A stretch of DNA of 32,343 bases from NCBI GenBank assembly GCA_005788205.1, contig SXYT01000064.1, positions 1-32,343 of the forward strand. Direction: 5' to 3'. Within the stretch, counting starts at the first letter, position 1. Every line of letters starts with the position of its first letter. The notes beneath the pieces are model-generated. The model had not been told where the DNA came from. It was given only the letters and a program-made list of their open reading frames with translations, and ran no database searches. The position numbers were made by a program, and so were the translations under genes. The stretch is from Actinomycetota bacterium (lineage in GTDB: Bacteria; Actinomycetota; Acidimicrobiia; Acidimicrobiales; Ilumatobacteraceae). Of this stretch, positions 23,663 through 30,812 are shown piece by piece.

Positions 23663-24885
23663 CGTGGCTCCACTCTCTCGATGCCGTAGCCCGCCGACCG
23701 GGCGGCCTCGACGACCACGTCAGCATGCTCGGGCCCGCGCACCTCGAGCACTGCCTGCACGCCCGTCTCGCGCACGTGCAGATCGACACCCTCGCGAACG
23801 TGCTCGACCTCGATGAGGTTCGCCCCGCTCGCCGCGAACAGTGCGAGCAGGCCCGCGAGGCCACCGGGACGGTCGGAGATGCGCGCGAACACGATGAGCC
23901 GCCGCCCTGCCTTCGTCTCGTTGCGCCGGATGAGGCCGGGAACGGCGCCGAGATCGACGTTCCCGCCCGAGAGCACGACACACGTCGTCCCGGTTGGTGC
24001 CGTCCGTGCGGCGCCGGTCATCAGTGCGGAGACCCCGACCGCGCCGCCGCCCTCGACGTAGAGCTTGCCCCTGTCCATCAGCAGCACCATCGCATCGGAC
24101 ACGGAGTCCTCGTCCACGACGACGACATCGTCGACCCATCGCCTCACCACCGGACCGGTCACCTCGCCCGGCCACTTCACTGCGATGCCGTCCGCGAGGG
24201 TGACGATCGGTCCGTCGGCCGGGAGGATCCCTGCGTACGGCGCGCACGCGCGCACCTGCACGCCGATCACCTCGATGGAGGGGTTCGCGTTCTTCAGGAC
24301 CCACGCCACGCCACCGGTCAGGCCACCGCCGCCGAGGGGGATGATGACCCGGGAGAGGTCGGGGATGTCCTCCAAGAGTTCGAGGCCGAGCGTGGCCTGT
24401 CCAGCCATCACGGCGGGATCATCGAACGGGTGACAGAAGTTCATTCCCGTCGCCGCGGCACGGTCCCGTGCCCTCGCCACTGCGGCATCGAGCGTGTCGC
24501 CCCCCTCCGAGAGGGTCGCTCCGTAACTGCGCACCGACTCCATCTTCGACAGCGACGCCCCCGCGGGAACGAAGATCTCACAGGGGATGCCCCGCTTCCG
24601 CGCCGCGAACGCGAGTGCCTGGGCGTGGTTTCCGGCGCTCCCCGCGACCACGCCCGACGCGGCTGCGTCACCGAGGGTGGCGATCTTGTTCATCGCACCG
24701 CGGATCTTGAAGGACCCGGTTCGCTGGAGGTTCTCGGCCTTCAGCACGACGGACCCGCCGCACATGTCGGACAGGGCTGCCGACTCGGTGACCGGCGTGT
24801 GCTTCACGGTGCCCCTGCCGGCCTCGCGGGCCTTCCGGACGCTCTCTTGCGAGATGGGGCCATTATCCGTGTCCGCGCGACCCAT
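23659..24885 (-). CDS. ilvA: Threonine dehydratase with ACT domain
   Basis: 408 residues. PLP fold of type II: K60 in TGSFKIRGA binds the cofactor, SAGNHAQ (83-89) contacts the substrate, and GGGGL (185-189) holds the phosphate. An ACT-like regulatory domain covers about 327-405 (RLIVFARISDRPGGL). It should convert threonine (or serine) to 2-oxobutyrate and ammonia; the length and single ACT domain match the short IlvA/TdcB-type enzymes. Whether it is biosynthetic or catabolic is not decided. The frame is open upstream to 25449, but that part is antisense to the amidotransferase gene; ATG 24885 is the first start giving the family N-terminus. It has no ribosome site and probably a leaderless start. 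Confidence 0.9.
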   Translation of the reverse strand: MGRADTDNGPISQESVRKAREAGRGTVKHTPVTESAALSDMCGGSVVLKAENLQRTGSFKIRGAMNKIATLGDAAASGVVAGSAGNHAQALAFAARKRGIPCEIFVPAGASLSKMESVRSYGATLSEGGDTLDAAVARARDRAAATGMNFCHPFDDPAVMAGQATLGLELLEDIPDLSRVIIPLGGGGLTGGVAWVLKNANPSIEVIGVQVRACAPYAGILPADGPIVTLADGIAVKWPGEVTGPVVRRWVDDVVVVDEDSVSDAMVLLMDRGKLYVEGGGAVGVSALMTGAARTAPTGTTCVVLSGGNVDLGAVPGLIRRNETKAGRRLIVFARISDRPGGLAGLLALFAASGANLIEVEHVREGVDLHVRETGVQAVLEVRGPEHADVVVEAARSAGYGIERVEPR

Positions 24886-24893
24886 CAGGGCAA

Positions 24894-24900
24894 TACCGTA
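24894..24900. promoter_or_regulatory. Shared symmetric -10 element of a divergent leaderless promoter pair
   Basis: TACCGTA reads TACCGT on the plus strand and TACGGT on the minus strand, both fitting TANNNT. The plus-strand box ends seven bases before ATG 24907; the minus-strand box ends nine bases before ATG 24885. Only 21 bases separate the two start codons, so a separate promoter for each gene would have to lie within the other gene. -35 boxes are not visible on either side. Confidence 0.5.
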
Positions 24901-24906
24901 GTGGGC

Positions 24907-25605
24907 ATGCGCGCGGCGTTGATCGGAAACAGGGAGGACACCGATCCCGGAATCATCGGCCACGTCCTGCGCGAGCGGGGGTTCTCTTTCACCGAGTTCG
25001 CCCGGGAGGATCCCGGTTCGTACCACGACCCTTCCTCGTTCGACCTCGTTCTTGCCATGGGGTCCTCCTGGAGTGCCTACTGGGAGCGGGTGGTCGCAGA
25101 AACCGCCGCCGAACGGGCTTTCCTCGGCGATGCACACCAGGCCGGTGTCCCGGTGCTCGGTGTGTGTTTCGGGGCCCAGCAACTGGCACTGGCCCTGGGG
25201 GGTGCGGTGACCCGGGCGCAGACTCCCGAGGTCGGGTGGCACAATGTCACAAGCATTCCAGAGGCGGCGTCCGTCGCAGGGGCCGAAACCCTTGCAGGAC
25301 AATGGTTTCAGTGGCATTACGACCGGTTCTCGGTGCCCGCCGGGGCGCTGGCCCTGGCTGAGAGCCCAGCTGCCCCCCAGGCGTTCACATCCGGTCGCAC
25401 CCTGGCGCTCCAGTTCCACCCCGAGGTGACCGTGTCGATCGTGGCGCACTGGGCATCGGGTGGCGGGGAGCAGGAACTCCTCGATGCGGGGATCGACCCG
25501 GGGGAGTTGTTCGCGGAGACGGCAGCACTGATGGCGGATGTGGCACCCCGCACCGAGCGGCTCGTGGATTGGTTCCTTGAGAGATCAGCACTAGCGCACG
25601 AATGA
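24907..25605 (+). CDS. Class I glutamine amidotransferase domain protein
   Basis: 232 residues. Triad: C87 in GVCFGAQQLALALGG, H171 and E173 in QFHPEV. The fold is the GMP-synthase-type amidotransferase, probably cytoplasmic, hydrolysing glutamine or a gamma-glutamyl compound. No synthetase partner is adjacent, so it is either a stand-alone enzyme or works with a distant subunit. Start ATG 24907 is read without a leader; longer frames to the left are antisense to the dehydratase. It is unrelated in sequence detail to the hydrolase at 22970, though both share the fold. Its 3' end is followed by the control region of the second nuo cluster. Confidence 0.85.
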   Translation: MRAALIGNREDTDPGIIGHVLRERGFSFTEFAREDPGSYHDPSSFDLVLAMGSSWSAYWERVVAETAAERAFLGDAHQAGVPVLGVCFGAQQLALALGGAVTRAQTPEVGWHNVTSIPEAASVAGAETLAGQWFQWHYDRFSVPAGALALAESPAAPQAFTSGRTLALQFHPEVTVSIVAHWASGGGEQELLDAGIDPGELFAETAALMADVAPRTERLVDWFLERSALAHE

Positions 25606-25620
25606 ACATCACCCCTGCGG

Positions 25621-25632
25621 CACACAGGTGTG
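25621..25632. promoter_or_regulatory. 12-base inverted repeat upstream of the second nuo cluster
   Basis: CACAC-AG-GTGTG is a perfect 5-bp dyad with a 2-base centre, 77 bases before nuoA2. It may be an operator. The repeat is short enough to arise by chance. Confidence 0.2.
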
Positions 25633-25672
25633 ACATGGGCTGCGGGACACGTGCAGGACCGGCGTGGAGTTG

Positions 25673-25690
25673 GGGGCCGATGTTGGCCCC
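25673..25690. promoter_or_regulatory. GGGGCC/GGCCCC hairpin before nuoA2
   Basis: GGGGCC-GATGTT-GGCCCC is a perfect 6-bp all-GC stem with a 6-base loop. It ends five bases before the -10 element of nuoA2 and would lie in the -35/spacer region, so a regulator bound here would affect polymerase. The following GTAGTAGTTTT has a short T-run, so it could instead end transcription of the amidotransferase gene. Confidence 0.4.
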
Positions 25691-25694
25691 GTAG

Positions 25695-25700
25695 TAGTTT
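25695..25700 (+). promoter_or_regulatory. -10 element of a leaderless promoter for the second nuo cluster
   Basis: TAGTTT fits TANNNT and ends eight bases before ATG 25709. The spacing fits a transcript that begins at or near the start codon. No ribosome site precedes ATG, in agreement. Confidence 0.45.
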
Positions 25701-25708
25701 TGCCTCCG

Positions 25709-26074
25709 ATGTCTCAGTTCCTGCGGTCATACCTCACCGTGATCTGGTTCGGGCTCGCTTCGATCCTGATTGCGGGTCTGCTGCTGGGCATCTCGGCCGT
25801 TCTGCGGCCGAACAAACCCTCCGAGGAGAAGTTGCTGACCTACGAGAGCGGCGTGGACCCGGTCGGCGAGGGCTGGTCCCAGAGCCAGATCCGCTACTAC
25901 GTCTATGCCCTCCTTTTCGTGATCTTCGATGTGGAGGCCGTTTTCATCTTCCCGTGGGCCACCCAACTGGAGCGGTACGCGGGTTTCGGTCTCATCGAGA
26001 TGGGTGTCTTCGTGGCGATCCTCGTTCTCGGTCTCGTGTACGCATGGCGCAAGCGCGTCCTGCGCTGGGCATAG
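25709..26074 (+). CDS. nuoA2: Second complex I, subunit NuoA
   Basis: 121 residues, the usual NuoA length, with three helices. FDVE (D74, E76) is kept. The loop after helix 1 reads YESG, with S47 in place of the cysteine seen in the first copy; E. coli NuoA also has ESG. It is the first gene of a second nuo cluster and is clearly diverged from the copy at 5633. The next gene starts 10 bases after its stop. Confidence 0.93.
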   Translation: MSQFLRSYLTVIWFGLASILIAGLLLGISAVLRPNKPSEEKLLTYESGVDPVGEGWSQSQIRYYVYALLFVIFDVEAVFIFPWATQLERYAGFGLIEMGVFVAILVLGLVYAWRKRVLRWA

Positions 26075-26084
26075 GCGGAACATC

Positions 26085-26639
26085 ATGGGTCTTGTCGACA
26101 GGGGGAGGCTCCCCAAGCCCCTCACCACGCTCTTCAACATGGGTCGGTCGTACTCCATGTGGGTCTACCAGTGGGGCCTGGCCTGCTGCGCCATCGAGAT
26201 GGGTGCCGCATTCGGCTCGCCACGCTATGACGTGATGCGCCTCGGTGTCATCCCGCTGCCGGCCAGCCCCCGACAGGCCGACCTCGTGGTCATCTCGGGC
26301 ACTGTCACCGACAAGATGGCGCCGGCCATCAAGCGCCTCTACGAGCAGATGCCCGAACCGAAGTATGTGATCTCCATGGGGTCGTGTGCCAACTGCGGCG
26401 GGCCCTACTGGGACAGCTACTCGGTCACCAAGGGTGTCGACCAGATCATCCCGGTCGACGTGTACGTGCCCGGCTGCCCGCCCCGGCCTGAGGCCCTCCT
26501 CGAGGGGATCGTGCTCCTGCAGCAGCGCATCAAGAACGAGGACATGGGGGCGCGCTGGCGCGGCGAGGGAACGGTGCCCATGAGCGCCGTGGACGGCGAG
26601 TCCGCGGAACGTGGGGGTGTTCCCGTTGTCGCCGGCTGA
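26085..26639 (+). CDS. nuoB2: Second complex I, subunit NuoB
   Basis: 184 residues. The N2 [4Fe-4S] ligands are intact: C34-C35 (GLACCAIEM), C101 (SMGSCAN) and C131 (VPGCPP); there is an extra cysteine at C104. The segment that lines the quinone pocket reads [15 protein letters not shown], where the first copy has [15 protein letters not shown]. Thus I56 replaces E66 and P59 replaces R69 of the first copy. The cluster should be formed, but its surroundings are altered. It overlaps nuoC2 by up to 29 bases, depending on the nuoC2 start. Confidence 0.94.
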   Translation: MGLVDRGRLPKPLTTLFNMGRSYSMWVYQWGLACCAIEMGAAFGSPRYDVMRLGVIPLPASPRQADLVVISGTVTDKMAPAIKRLYEQMPEPKYVISMGSCANCGGPYWDSYSVTKGVDQIIPVDVYVPGCPPRPEALLEGIVLLQQRIKNEDMGARWRGEGTVPMSAVDGESAERGGVPVVAG

Positions 26640-27273
26640 CACCACCGAGGCGCCCCGCGACGAGCGCCGTGAGACCGAACTCGGCGCCATCCTGGGGGCG
26701 CTCGGGGGCAATGTCGCCGACTCGCTCCTCAAGCCGAACGATGACATCTGGGTGCGTGTCACCACCGAGTCGTGGCGCTCCAGTATCGAGACGATCCGCT
26801 CGCTCGGGTACGCGTACTTCTGTTTCCTGTCTGCGATCGACTGGATGCCCTCGCCGTTCGGCAAAGGCGAGAACGATCCCACCCAGCCCGCCCCGGAACG
26901 GGACAACAGCATCGTCCAGGGCTACACCGGGGGTGCCACGCGCTTCCAGCTGCTCGTGCGGCTCGTGATGCCCGGTTCCACCAGCGGCGTGAACATCAAG
27001 TGCGACGTGCCCGATGACTCCATGACGGTGGAGTCGCTCGTGCCGGTCTTTGCCGGCGCAAACTGGCACGAGCGCGAGACATGGGAGATGTTCGGCATCA
27101 ACTTCGCCGGTCACCCTGATCTGCGCCACATGTACCTGCCCCAGGATTTCGAGGGCTTCCCCCTCCGCAAGGACTTCCCCCTGCTTGCCCGCATCGTGAA
27201 GCCCTGGCCGGGCATCGTCGATGTCGAGCCGCTGCCGGGGGACGAGAACGAGGAAGAGAGCGAGCAGTCATGA
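26611..27273 (+). CDS. nuoC2: Second complex I, subunit NuoC
   Basis: 220 residues if it starts at GTG 26611. GTG 26617 or TTG 26626 are alternatives that reduce overlap with nuoB2. The C-terminal signature [20 protein letters not shown] followed by the [18 protein letters not shown] pattern is closer to the classical family than the first NuoC is. There is a loop with [16 protein letters not shown] near residues 84-99. It is a separate protein, not fused to NuoD. Its stop overlaps nuoD2 as ATGA. Confidence 0.9.
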   Translation: MGVFPLSPADTTEAPRDERRETELGAILGALGGNVADSLLKPNDDIWVRVTTESWRSSIETIRSLGYAYFCFLSAIDWMPSPFGKGENDPTQPAPERDNSIVQGYTGGATRFQLLVRLVMPGSTSGVNIKCDVPDDSMTVESLVPVFAGANWHERETWEMFGINFAGHPDLRHMYLPQDFEGFPLRKDFPLLARIVKPWPGIVDVEPLPGDENEEESEQS

Positions 27274-28442
27274 CTCTGATCGGCGACCGCCAGCAACTCT
27301 CCTACATCGCCGCGCAGGCCGCCGACGCCCGCGTGAATGTGGAGCTCGAGACCGAGGGCATGACACTCAACATCGGCCCGCAGCACCCCGCCACCCACGG
27401 CACACTGCGCATCATCGCCCGTCTCGACGGCGAGCAGGTCGTGTGGGCCGAGCCGTCCGCCGGGTACATGCACCGTGGCTACGAGAAGCTCACCGAGGTG
27501 CGCACCTTCCCGCAGGTGACTGCACTCGTCAACCGCATCGACTGGCTCGGCAGCTTCGCGAACGAGGTGCCGTTCATCCTCGCCGCGGAGAAGCTCATGG
27601 GTGTGGAGGCCACGCCGCGCGCCCAGCACATCCGGACGATACTGTTCGAGCTGTCGCGCATCGCGAACGTTTCGTTGTTCCTCGGTGATCTCGGGGTGCA
27701 GCTCGGCGCCGTCACGCCGGTCTTCTTCGCGTTCCGCGACCGCGAGTACGTGCTCAACCTGATCGAGGCCGCCACCGGCGGACGTTTCCACCCCAACTTC
27801 GACCGCATCGGCGGACTGAAGGACGACCTGCCGGCGGGCTTCATCGACGAGACGCGCTCGGTGATGAAGAAACTGCGCAACTTCTGCGACGAGATCGAGA
27901 ACCTGCTCTTCGGCAACGAGATCTTCCAGTCGCGCACCCGCGGCATCGGCGTGATCCCGAAGGAGGTCGCGCTCCAGTACGGCCTCAGCGGCGCGAACCT
28001 GCGCGCAAGCGGCGTGGATTGGGACCTGCGCCGTGACCAGAAGATCGCGATGGCGTGGGACAAGGCCGACTGGAAGGTCATCACCCACCCGGACGGTGAC
28101 TCGTTCGCACGCTGCTGGGTGCGCCTGCAGGAGGTCCGCGAGTCCACCCGAATCGTCGACCAACTGCTCGACACCATCCCGGGCGGTCCCGTCATGGTGA
28201 AGGTGCCGAAGATCATCAAGGTGCCCGAGGGCGAGGCGTGGGTGAGCACGGAGAATCCGCTCGGCGAGATGGGCTACTACGTGGTCTCCAAGAATGACCA
28301 GGGTCCGTTCCGGGTGAAGATCCGCAGCGCCTCCTTCAACAACATCTCGATCGTGCCGTGGCTGCTGAAGGGTGTCTACGTGCCCGACATCATCACGATC
28401 CTCGCCTCGCTCTACTTCATCCTCGGGGACATCGACCGTTGA
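27270..28442 (+). CDS. nuoD2: Second complex I, subunit NuoD with altered quinone pocket
   Basis: 390 residues, 49 kDa family, without the long N-terminal extension of the first copy. H43 (Nqo4 His38) is kept in PQHPATHG. The other two headgroup residues are replaced: W92 (codon 27543-27545) stands where Nqo4 has Tyr87, in NRIDWL, and Q144 (codon 27699-27701) stands where it has Asp139, in GVQLGAVTP. The distances from the His (49 and 101 residues) equal those in Nqo4, so no gap is needed for this alignment. The C-terminus FILGDIDR is normal. nuoH2 follows at once with a TGATG overlap; nuoE, F and G are absent between them. Confidence 0.94.
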   Translation: MTLIGDRQQLSYIAAQAADARVNVELETEGMTLNIGPQHPATHGTLRIIARLDGEQVVWAEPSAGYMHRGYEKLTEVRTFPQVTALVNRIDWLGSFANEVPFILAAEKLMGVEATPRAQHIRTILFELSRIANVSLFLGDLGVQLGAVTPVFFAFRDREYVLNLIEAATGGRFHPNFDRIGGLKDDLPAGFIDETRSVMKKLRNFCDEIENLLFGNEIFQSRTRGIGVIPKEVALQYGLSGANLRASGVDWDLRRDQKIAMAWDKADWKVITHPDGDSFARCWVRLQEVRESTRIVDQLLDTIPGGPVMVKVPKIIKVPEGEAWVSTENPLGEMGYYVVSKNDQGPFRVKIRSASFNNISIVPWLLKGVYVPDIITILASLYFILGDIDR

Positions 28443-29497
28443 TGCATGCCCTCCTTGCCTCTGACGTCCCGTACTGGGCCCAGTCGCTGCTCCGGGTACT
28501 CGGGGGACTGGTGGCGGTGCTGCTCCCCGCGGGCACCGTCGTCTACCTGTTCCTGTTCAAGATGATGTCCTTCATGCAGAGCCGCCTCGGTCCCATGGAG
28601 GCCGGTCCGTACGGTTCGCTGCAGCTCTTCGCTGAGGTCGGAAAGTGGCTGCAGAAAGAGGACATCCACCCCGCCCGTGCCGACAAGTTTCTCTTCAAGA
28701 TCGCGCCGCTCGTCGTTCTCGCCAGCACGTTCCTGCTCGTCGTCGTCGTTCCCTTCGGCCCGGACGCATGGTTCACGAACTTCGAGGCCGGCATCTTCTA
28801 CGCGCTCGCGGTGTCATCGGTGTCCGTGCTCGGCATCCTCATCGCCGGCTGGGCCAGCGCCAACAAGTACTCCCTGCTCGGCGGCCTGCGTGCGGCCGGC
28901 CAGTTGGTCGCCTACGAACTGCCCATGGTCCTCGCTGTCATCGGCGTGGTCATCCAGGCCGGCACCATGAACCTCCAGGAAATCGTGGTCGCCCAGAACG
29001 CGGGCTCGATGTTCGGTTGGGACGGACTCGGCAACCCCTACCTCCTCACGCAATTCGTCGGTTTCGCGGTGTTCATGATTGCGGTGCAGGCAGAACTCAC
29101 CCAGACCCCGTTCGACATGCCGATCGCGGAGTCCGAGCTGGTCTCGGGCTACATGACCGAGTACTCGGGTTTCCGCTTCCTCATCTTCTTCATCGCCGAG
29201 TTCGCCACCGCCGGCGTCTTCTCGATGATCGCCGCCGTCCTCTTCCTCGGCGGGTGGGGCGTGCCGTTCAGCTGGTTCGGATGGACGTCACTCGGTGACA
29301 TCGACAACTGGATGAACATCGTCGGCCCGCTCATCCTCTTCACGAAGATGATCGTGCTCACCTTCCTCATCATGTGGGTCCGTTTCTCGTACCCGCGTTT
29401 CCGCGAGGACCAACTGCAGGGCTTCGCCTGGAAGGTCCTGATCCCTGTCTCTCTCGTCAACATCATGGTGACGGCGATCCTGAAGGTGGCGTTCTGA
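28442..29497 (+). CDS. nuoH2: Second complex I, subunit NuoH
   Basis: 351 residues, eight helices. Parts of the family are kept: [24 protein letters not shown] and [16 protein letters not shown] followed by MTEYSGF. Three conserved charges are not. The ER of the family motif ERxxxxxMQNRxGP (E45, R46 in the first copy) is LF here (38-39), and I228 stands where the first copy has E245. GPNKAGP has become GPMEAGP. These positions line the quinone channel mouth and the start of the acidic proton path in known structures. The frame has no disruption, so the changes look selected rather than decayed. ATG 28442 overlaps the nuoD2 stop. Confidence 0.94.
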   Translation: MHALLASDVPYWAQSLLRVLGGLVAVLLPAGTVVYLFLFKMMSFMQSRLGPMEAGPYGSLQLFAEVGKWLQKEDIHPARADKFLFKIAPLVVLASTFLLVVVVPFGPDAWFTNFEAGIFYALAVSSVSVLGILIAGWASANKYSLLGGLRAAGQLVAYELPMVLAVIGVVIQAGTMNLQEIVVAQNAGSMFGWDGLGNPYLLTQFVGFAVFMIAVQAELTQTPFDMPIAESELVSGYMTEYSGFRFLIFFIAEFATAGVFSMIAAVLFLGGWGVPFSWFGWTSLGDIDNWMNIVGPLILFTKMIVLTFLIMWVRFSYPRFREDQLQGFAWKVLIPVSLVNIMVTAILKVAF

Positions 29498-29994
29498 TGG
29501 CCAAGCCCAAGGTCCCCGGTCTGCTGAAGGGGCTCGGAGTCACCTTTGGCACCCTCATGCGCACCGTCACGGAGGGCGCCGCGACGGTGCAGTACCCGCA
29601 CGAGAAGGAGACGCCGCCGATCCGTGCCCGCGGGGTCATCGCCCTGCACGAGGGCAACTGCACCTCCTGCATGCTGTGCGTCCGTTCCTGCCCGGACTGG
29701 TGCATCTACATCGAGGGTCACAAGGAACTCGCCCCACCGCGCCGCGCGGGCGGTGCGCCGCGCAAGGTCAACAAGCTCGACCGTTTCGACATCGACTACG
29801 CGCTCTGCATGTACTGCGGCATCTGTGTGGAGGTGTGCCCGTTCGATGCGCTGTTCTGGAGCCCCGAGTACGAGTACTCCGAGCCCCGTATCTCGGACCT
29901 CCTCCACGACAAGTCGAAGCTCGGCGAGTGGATGGAGACCGTCCCGGAGGCCCCCGAGCTCGAGGCGGGCGCCGAGAAGAAGGGCAAGAAGTGA
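29497..29994 (+). CDS. nuoI2: Second complex I, subunit NuoI
   Basis: 165 residues. Both ferredoxin motifs are complete: C55-C58-C61-C65 and C104-C107-C110-C114; an additional C69 follows in SCPDWC, a feature shared with the bc-operon ferredoxin (CPWKC) and the first NuoI (CPARC). A basic insertion [13 protein letters not shown] lies between the motifs. The tail ends in EKKGKK. With no NuoG in the cluster, this subunit would be the entry point for electrons, so its exposed face may bind a donor such as ferredoxin; that is inference. ATG 29497 overlaps the nuoH2 stop. Confidence 0.94.
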   Translation: MAKPKVPGLLKGLGVTFGTLMRTVTEGAATVQYPHEKETPPIRARGVIALHEGNCTSCMLCVRSCPDWCIYIEGHKELAPPRRAGGAPRKVNKLDRFDIDYALCMYCGICVEVCPFDALFWSPEYEYSEPRISDLLHDKSKLGEWMETVPEAPELEAGAEKKGKK

Positions 29995-30506
29995 TGCTGG
30001 CCGCAGACCTTCTGGTCGCCCAGAACGTGGGTTTCTACCTGATCGCCGGCGTAATGGTCGTCGGCGCCCTGCGCGTGGTCACCTCCAACAACGTGGTGCA
30101 CGCGGCACTGTGGCTGGTGGTCGTGCTCGCCGGAGCCGCCGCCCAGTACGTGCTCCTCGCCGCTGAGTTCGTGGCCATCACCCAGGTGCTCGTCTACATC
30201 GGCGCCGTGATGGTCCTGTTCCTGTTCGGCACCATGCTCACCCGTGCGCGCATCGGCGCCGAGAAGGACCTCAACAACAAGAACTGGGTTCTCGGTGTCC
30301 CTGTTGCCGTGTTGATGCTCGCCACCATGGTGATCGCCCTCAACGACGGTTTCGGCAACGAGCAACTGCCCCTTGATGCGCCCCCCATCAACACCGAGAC
30401 CATCTCCGACCAGATCTTCGGCCCCTACCTGCTGCCCTTCTGGGCACTCTCGTTCGTGCTCCTCGCCGCTGTCATCGGCGCGATAGTGCTGGCCAGGAAG
30501 GACTGA
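29994..30506 (+). CDS. nuoJ2: Second complex I, subunit NuoJ
   Basis: 170 residues, five helices. The helix-3 segment QVLVYIGAVMVLFLFGTML (about 62-80) is conserved. It contains the glycine and tyrosine used in helix rotation. ATG 29994 overlaps the nuoI2 stop by one base; nuoK2 begins two bases after its stop. Confidence 0.92.
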   Translation: MLAADLLVAQNVGFYLIAGVMVVGALRVVTSNNVVHAALWLVVVLAGAAAQYVLLAAEFVAITQVLVYIGAVMVLFLFGTMLTRARIGAEKDLNNKNWVLGVPVAVLMLATMVIALNDGFGNEQLPLDAPPINTETISDQIFGPYLLPFWALSFVLLAAVIGAIVLARKD

Positions 30507-30508
30507 CC

Positions 30509-30808
30509 GTGCTGCTGAACCAGTTCCTCATCCTCGGTGCCGTGCTGTTCTCCATCGGCGTGTACGGCGTCATCGCCCGTCGCAACGCGGTGCTCGTGCT
30601 CATGTCGATCGAGCTCATCCTGAACTCGGTGAACATCAACCTCCTCGCGTTCTCGCTGCGCAGCGGCACCGCTGACGGTCACACGTTCGCTCTCTATGTC
30701 ATTGCGGTCGCTGCCGCCGAGGTCGGCGTGGGGCTGGCAATGGTCCTGCTCATGTACCGCAACCGTCGGTCCATCGGCCTCGACGAACTCGCAGAGATGA
30801 AGGGCTGA
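30509..30808 (+). CDS. nuoK2: Second complex I, subunit NuoK
   Basis: 99 residues, three helices, starting at GTG 30509. Both membrane glutamates are present: E35 and E71, 36 residues apart as in E. coli. The proton path of the membrane arm is thus intact at this point although the quinone side is altered. The ending LDELAEMKG is typical. Confidence 0.93.
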   Translation: MLLNQFLILGAVLFSIGVYGVIARRNAVLVLMSIELILNSVNINLLAFSLRSGTADGHTFALYVIAVAAAEVGVGLAMVLLMYRNRRSIGLDELAEMKG

Positions 30809-30812
30809 CCCC

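Noticed and set aside
24886-25449. N-terminal extension of the threonine dehydratase frame
   Set aside because: The extra 188 codons are antisense to the amidotransferase gene; the family N-terminus begins at ATG 24885.
25648-25653. CACGTG palindrome before nuoA2
   Set aside because: A six-base palindrome is expected by chance and no bacterial regulator is tied to it here.
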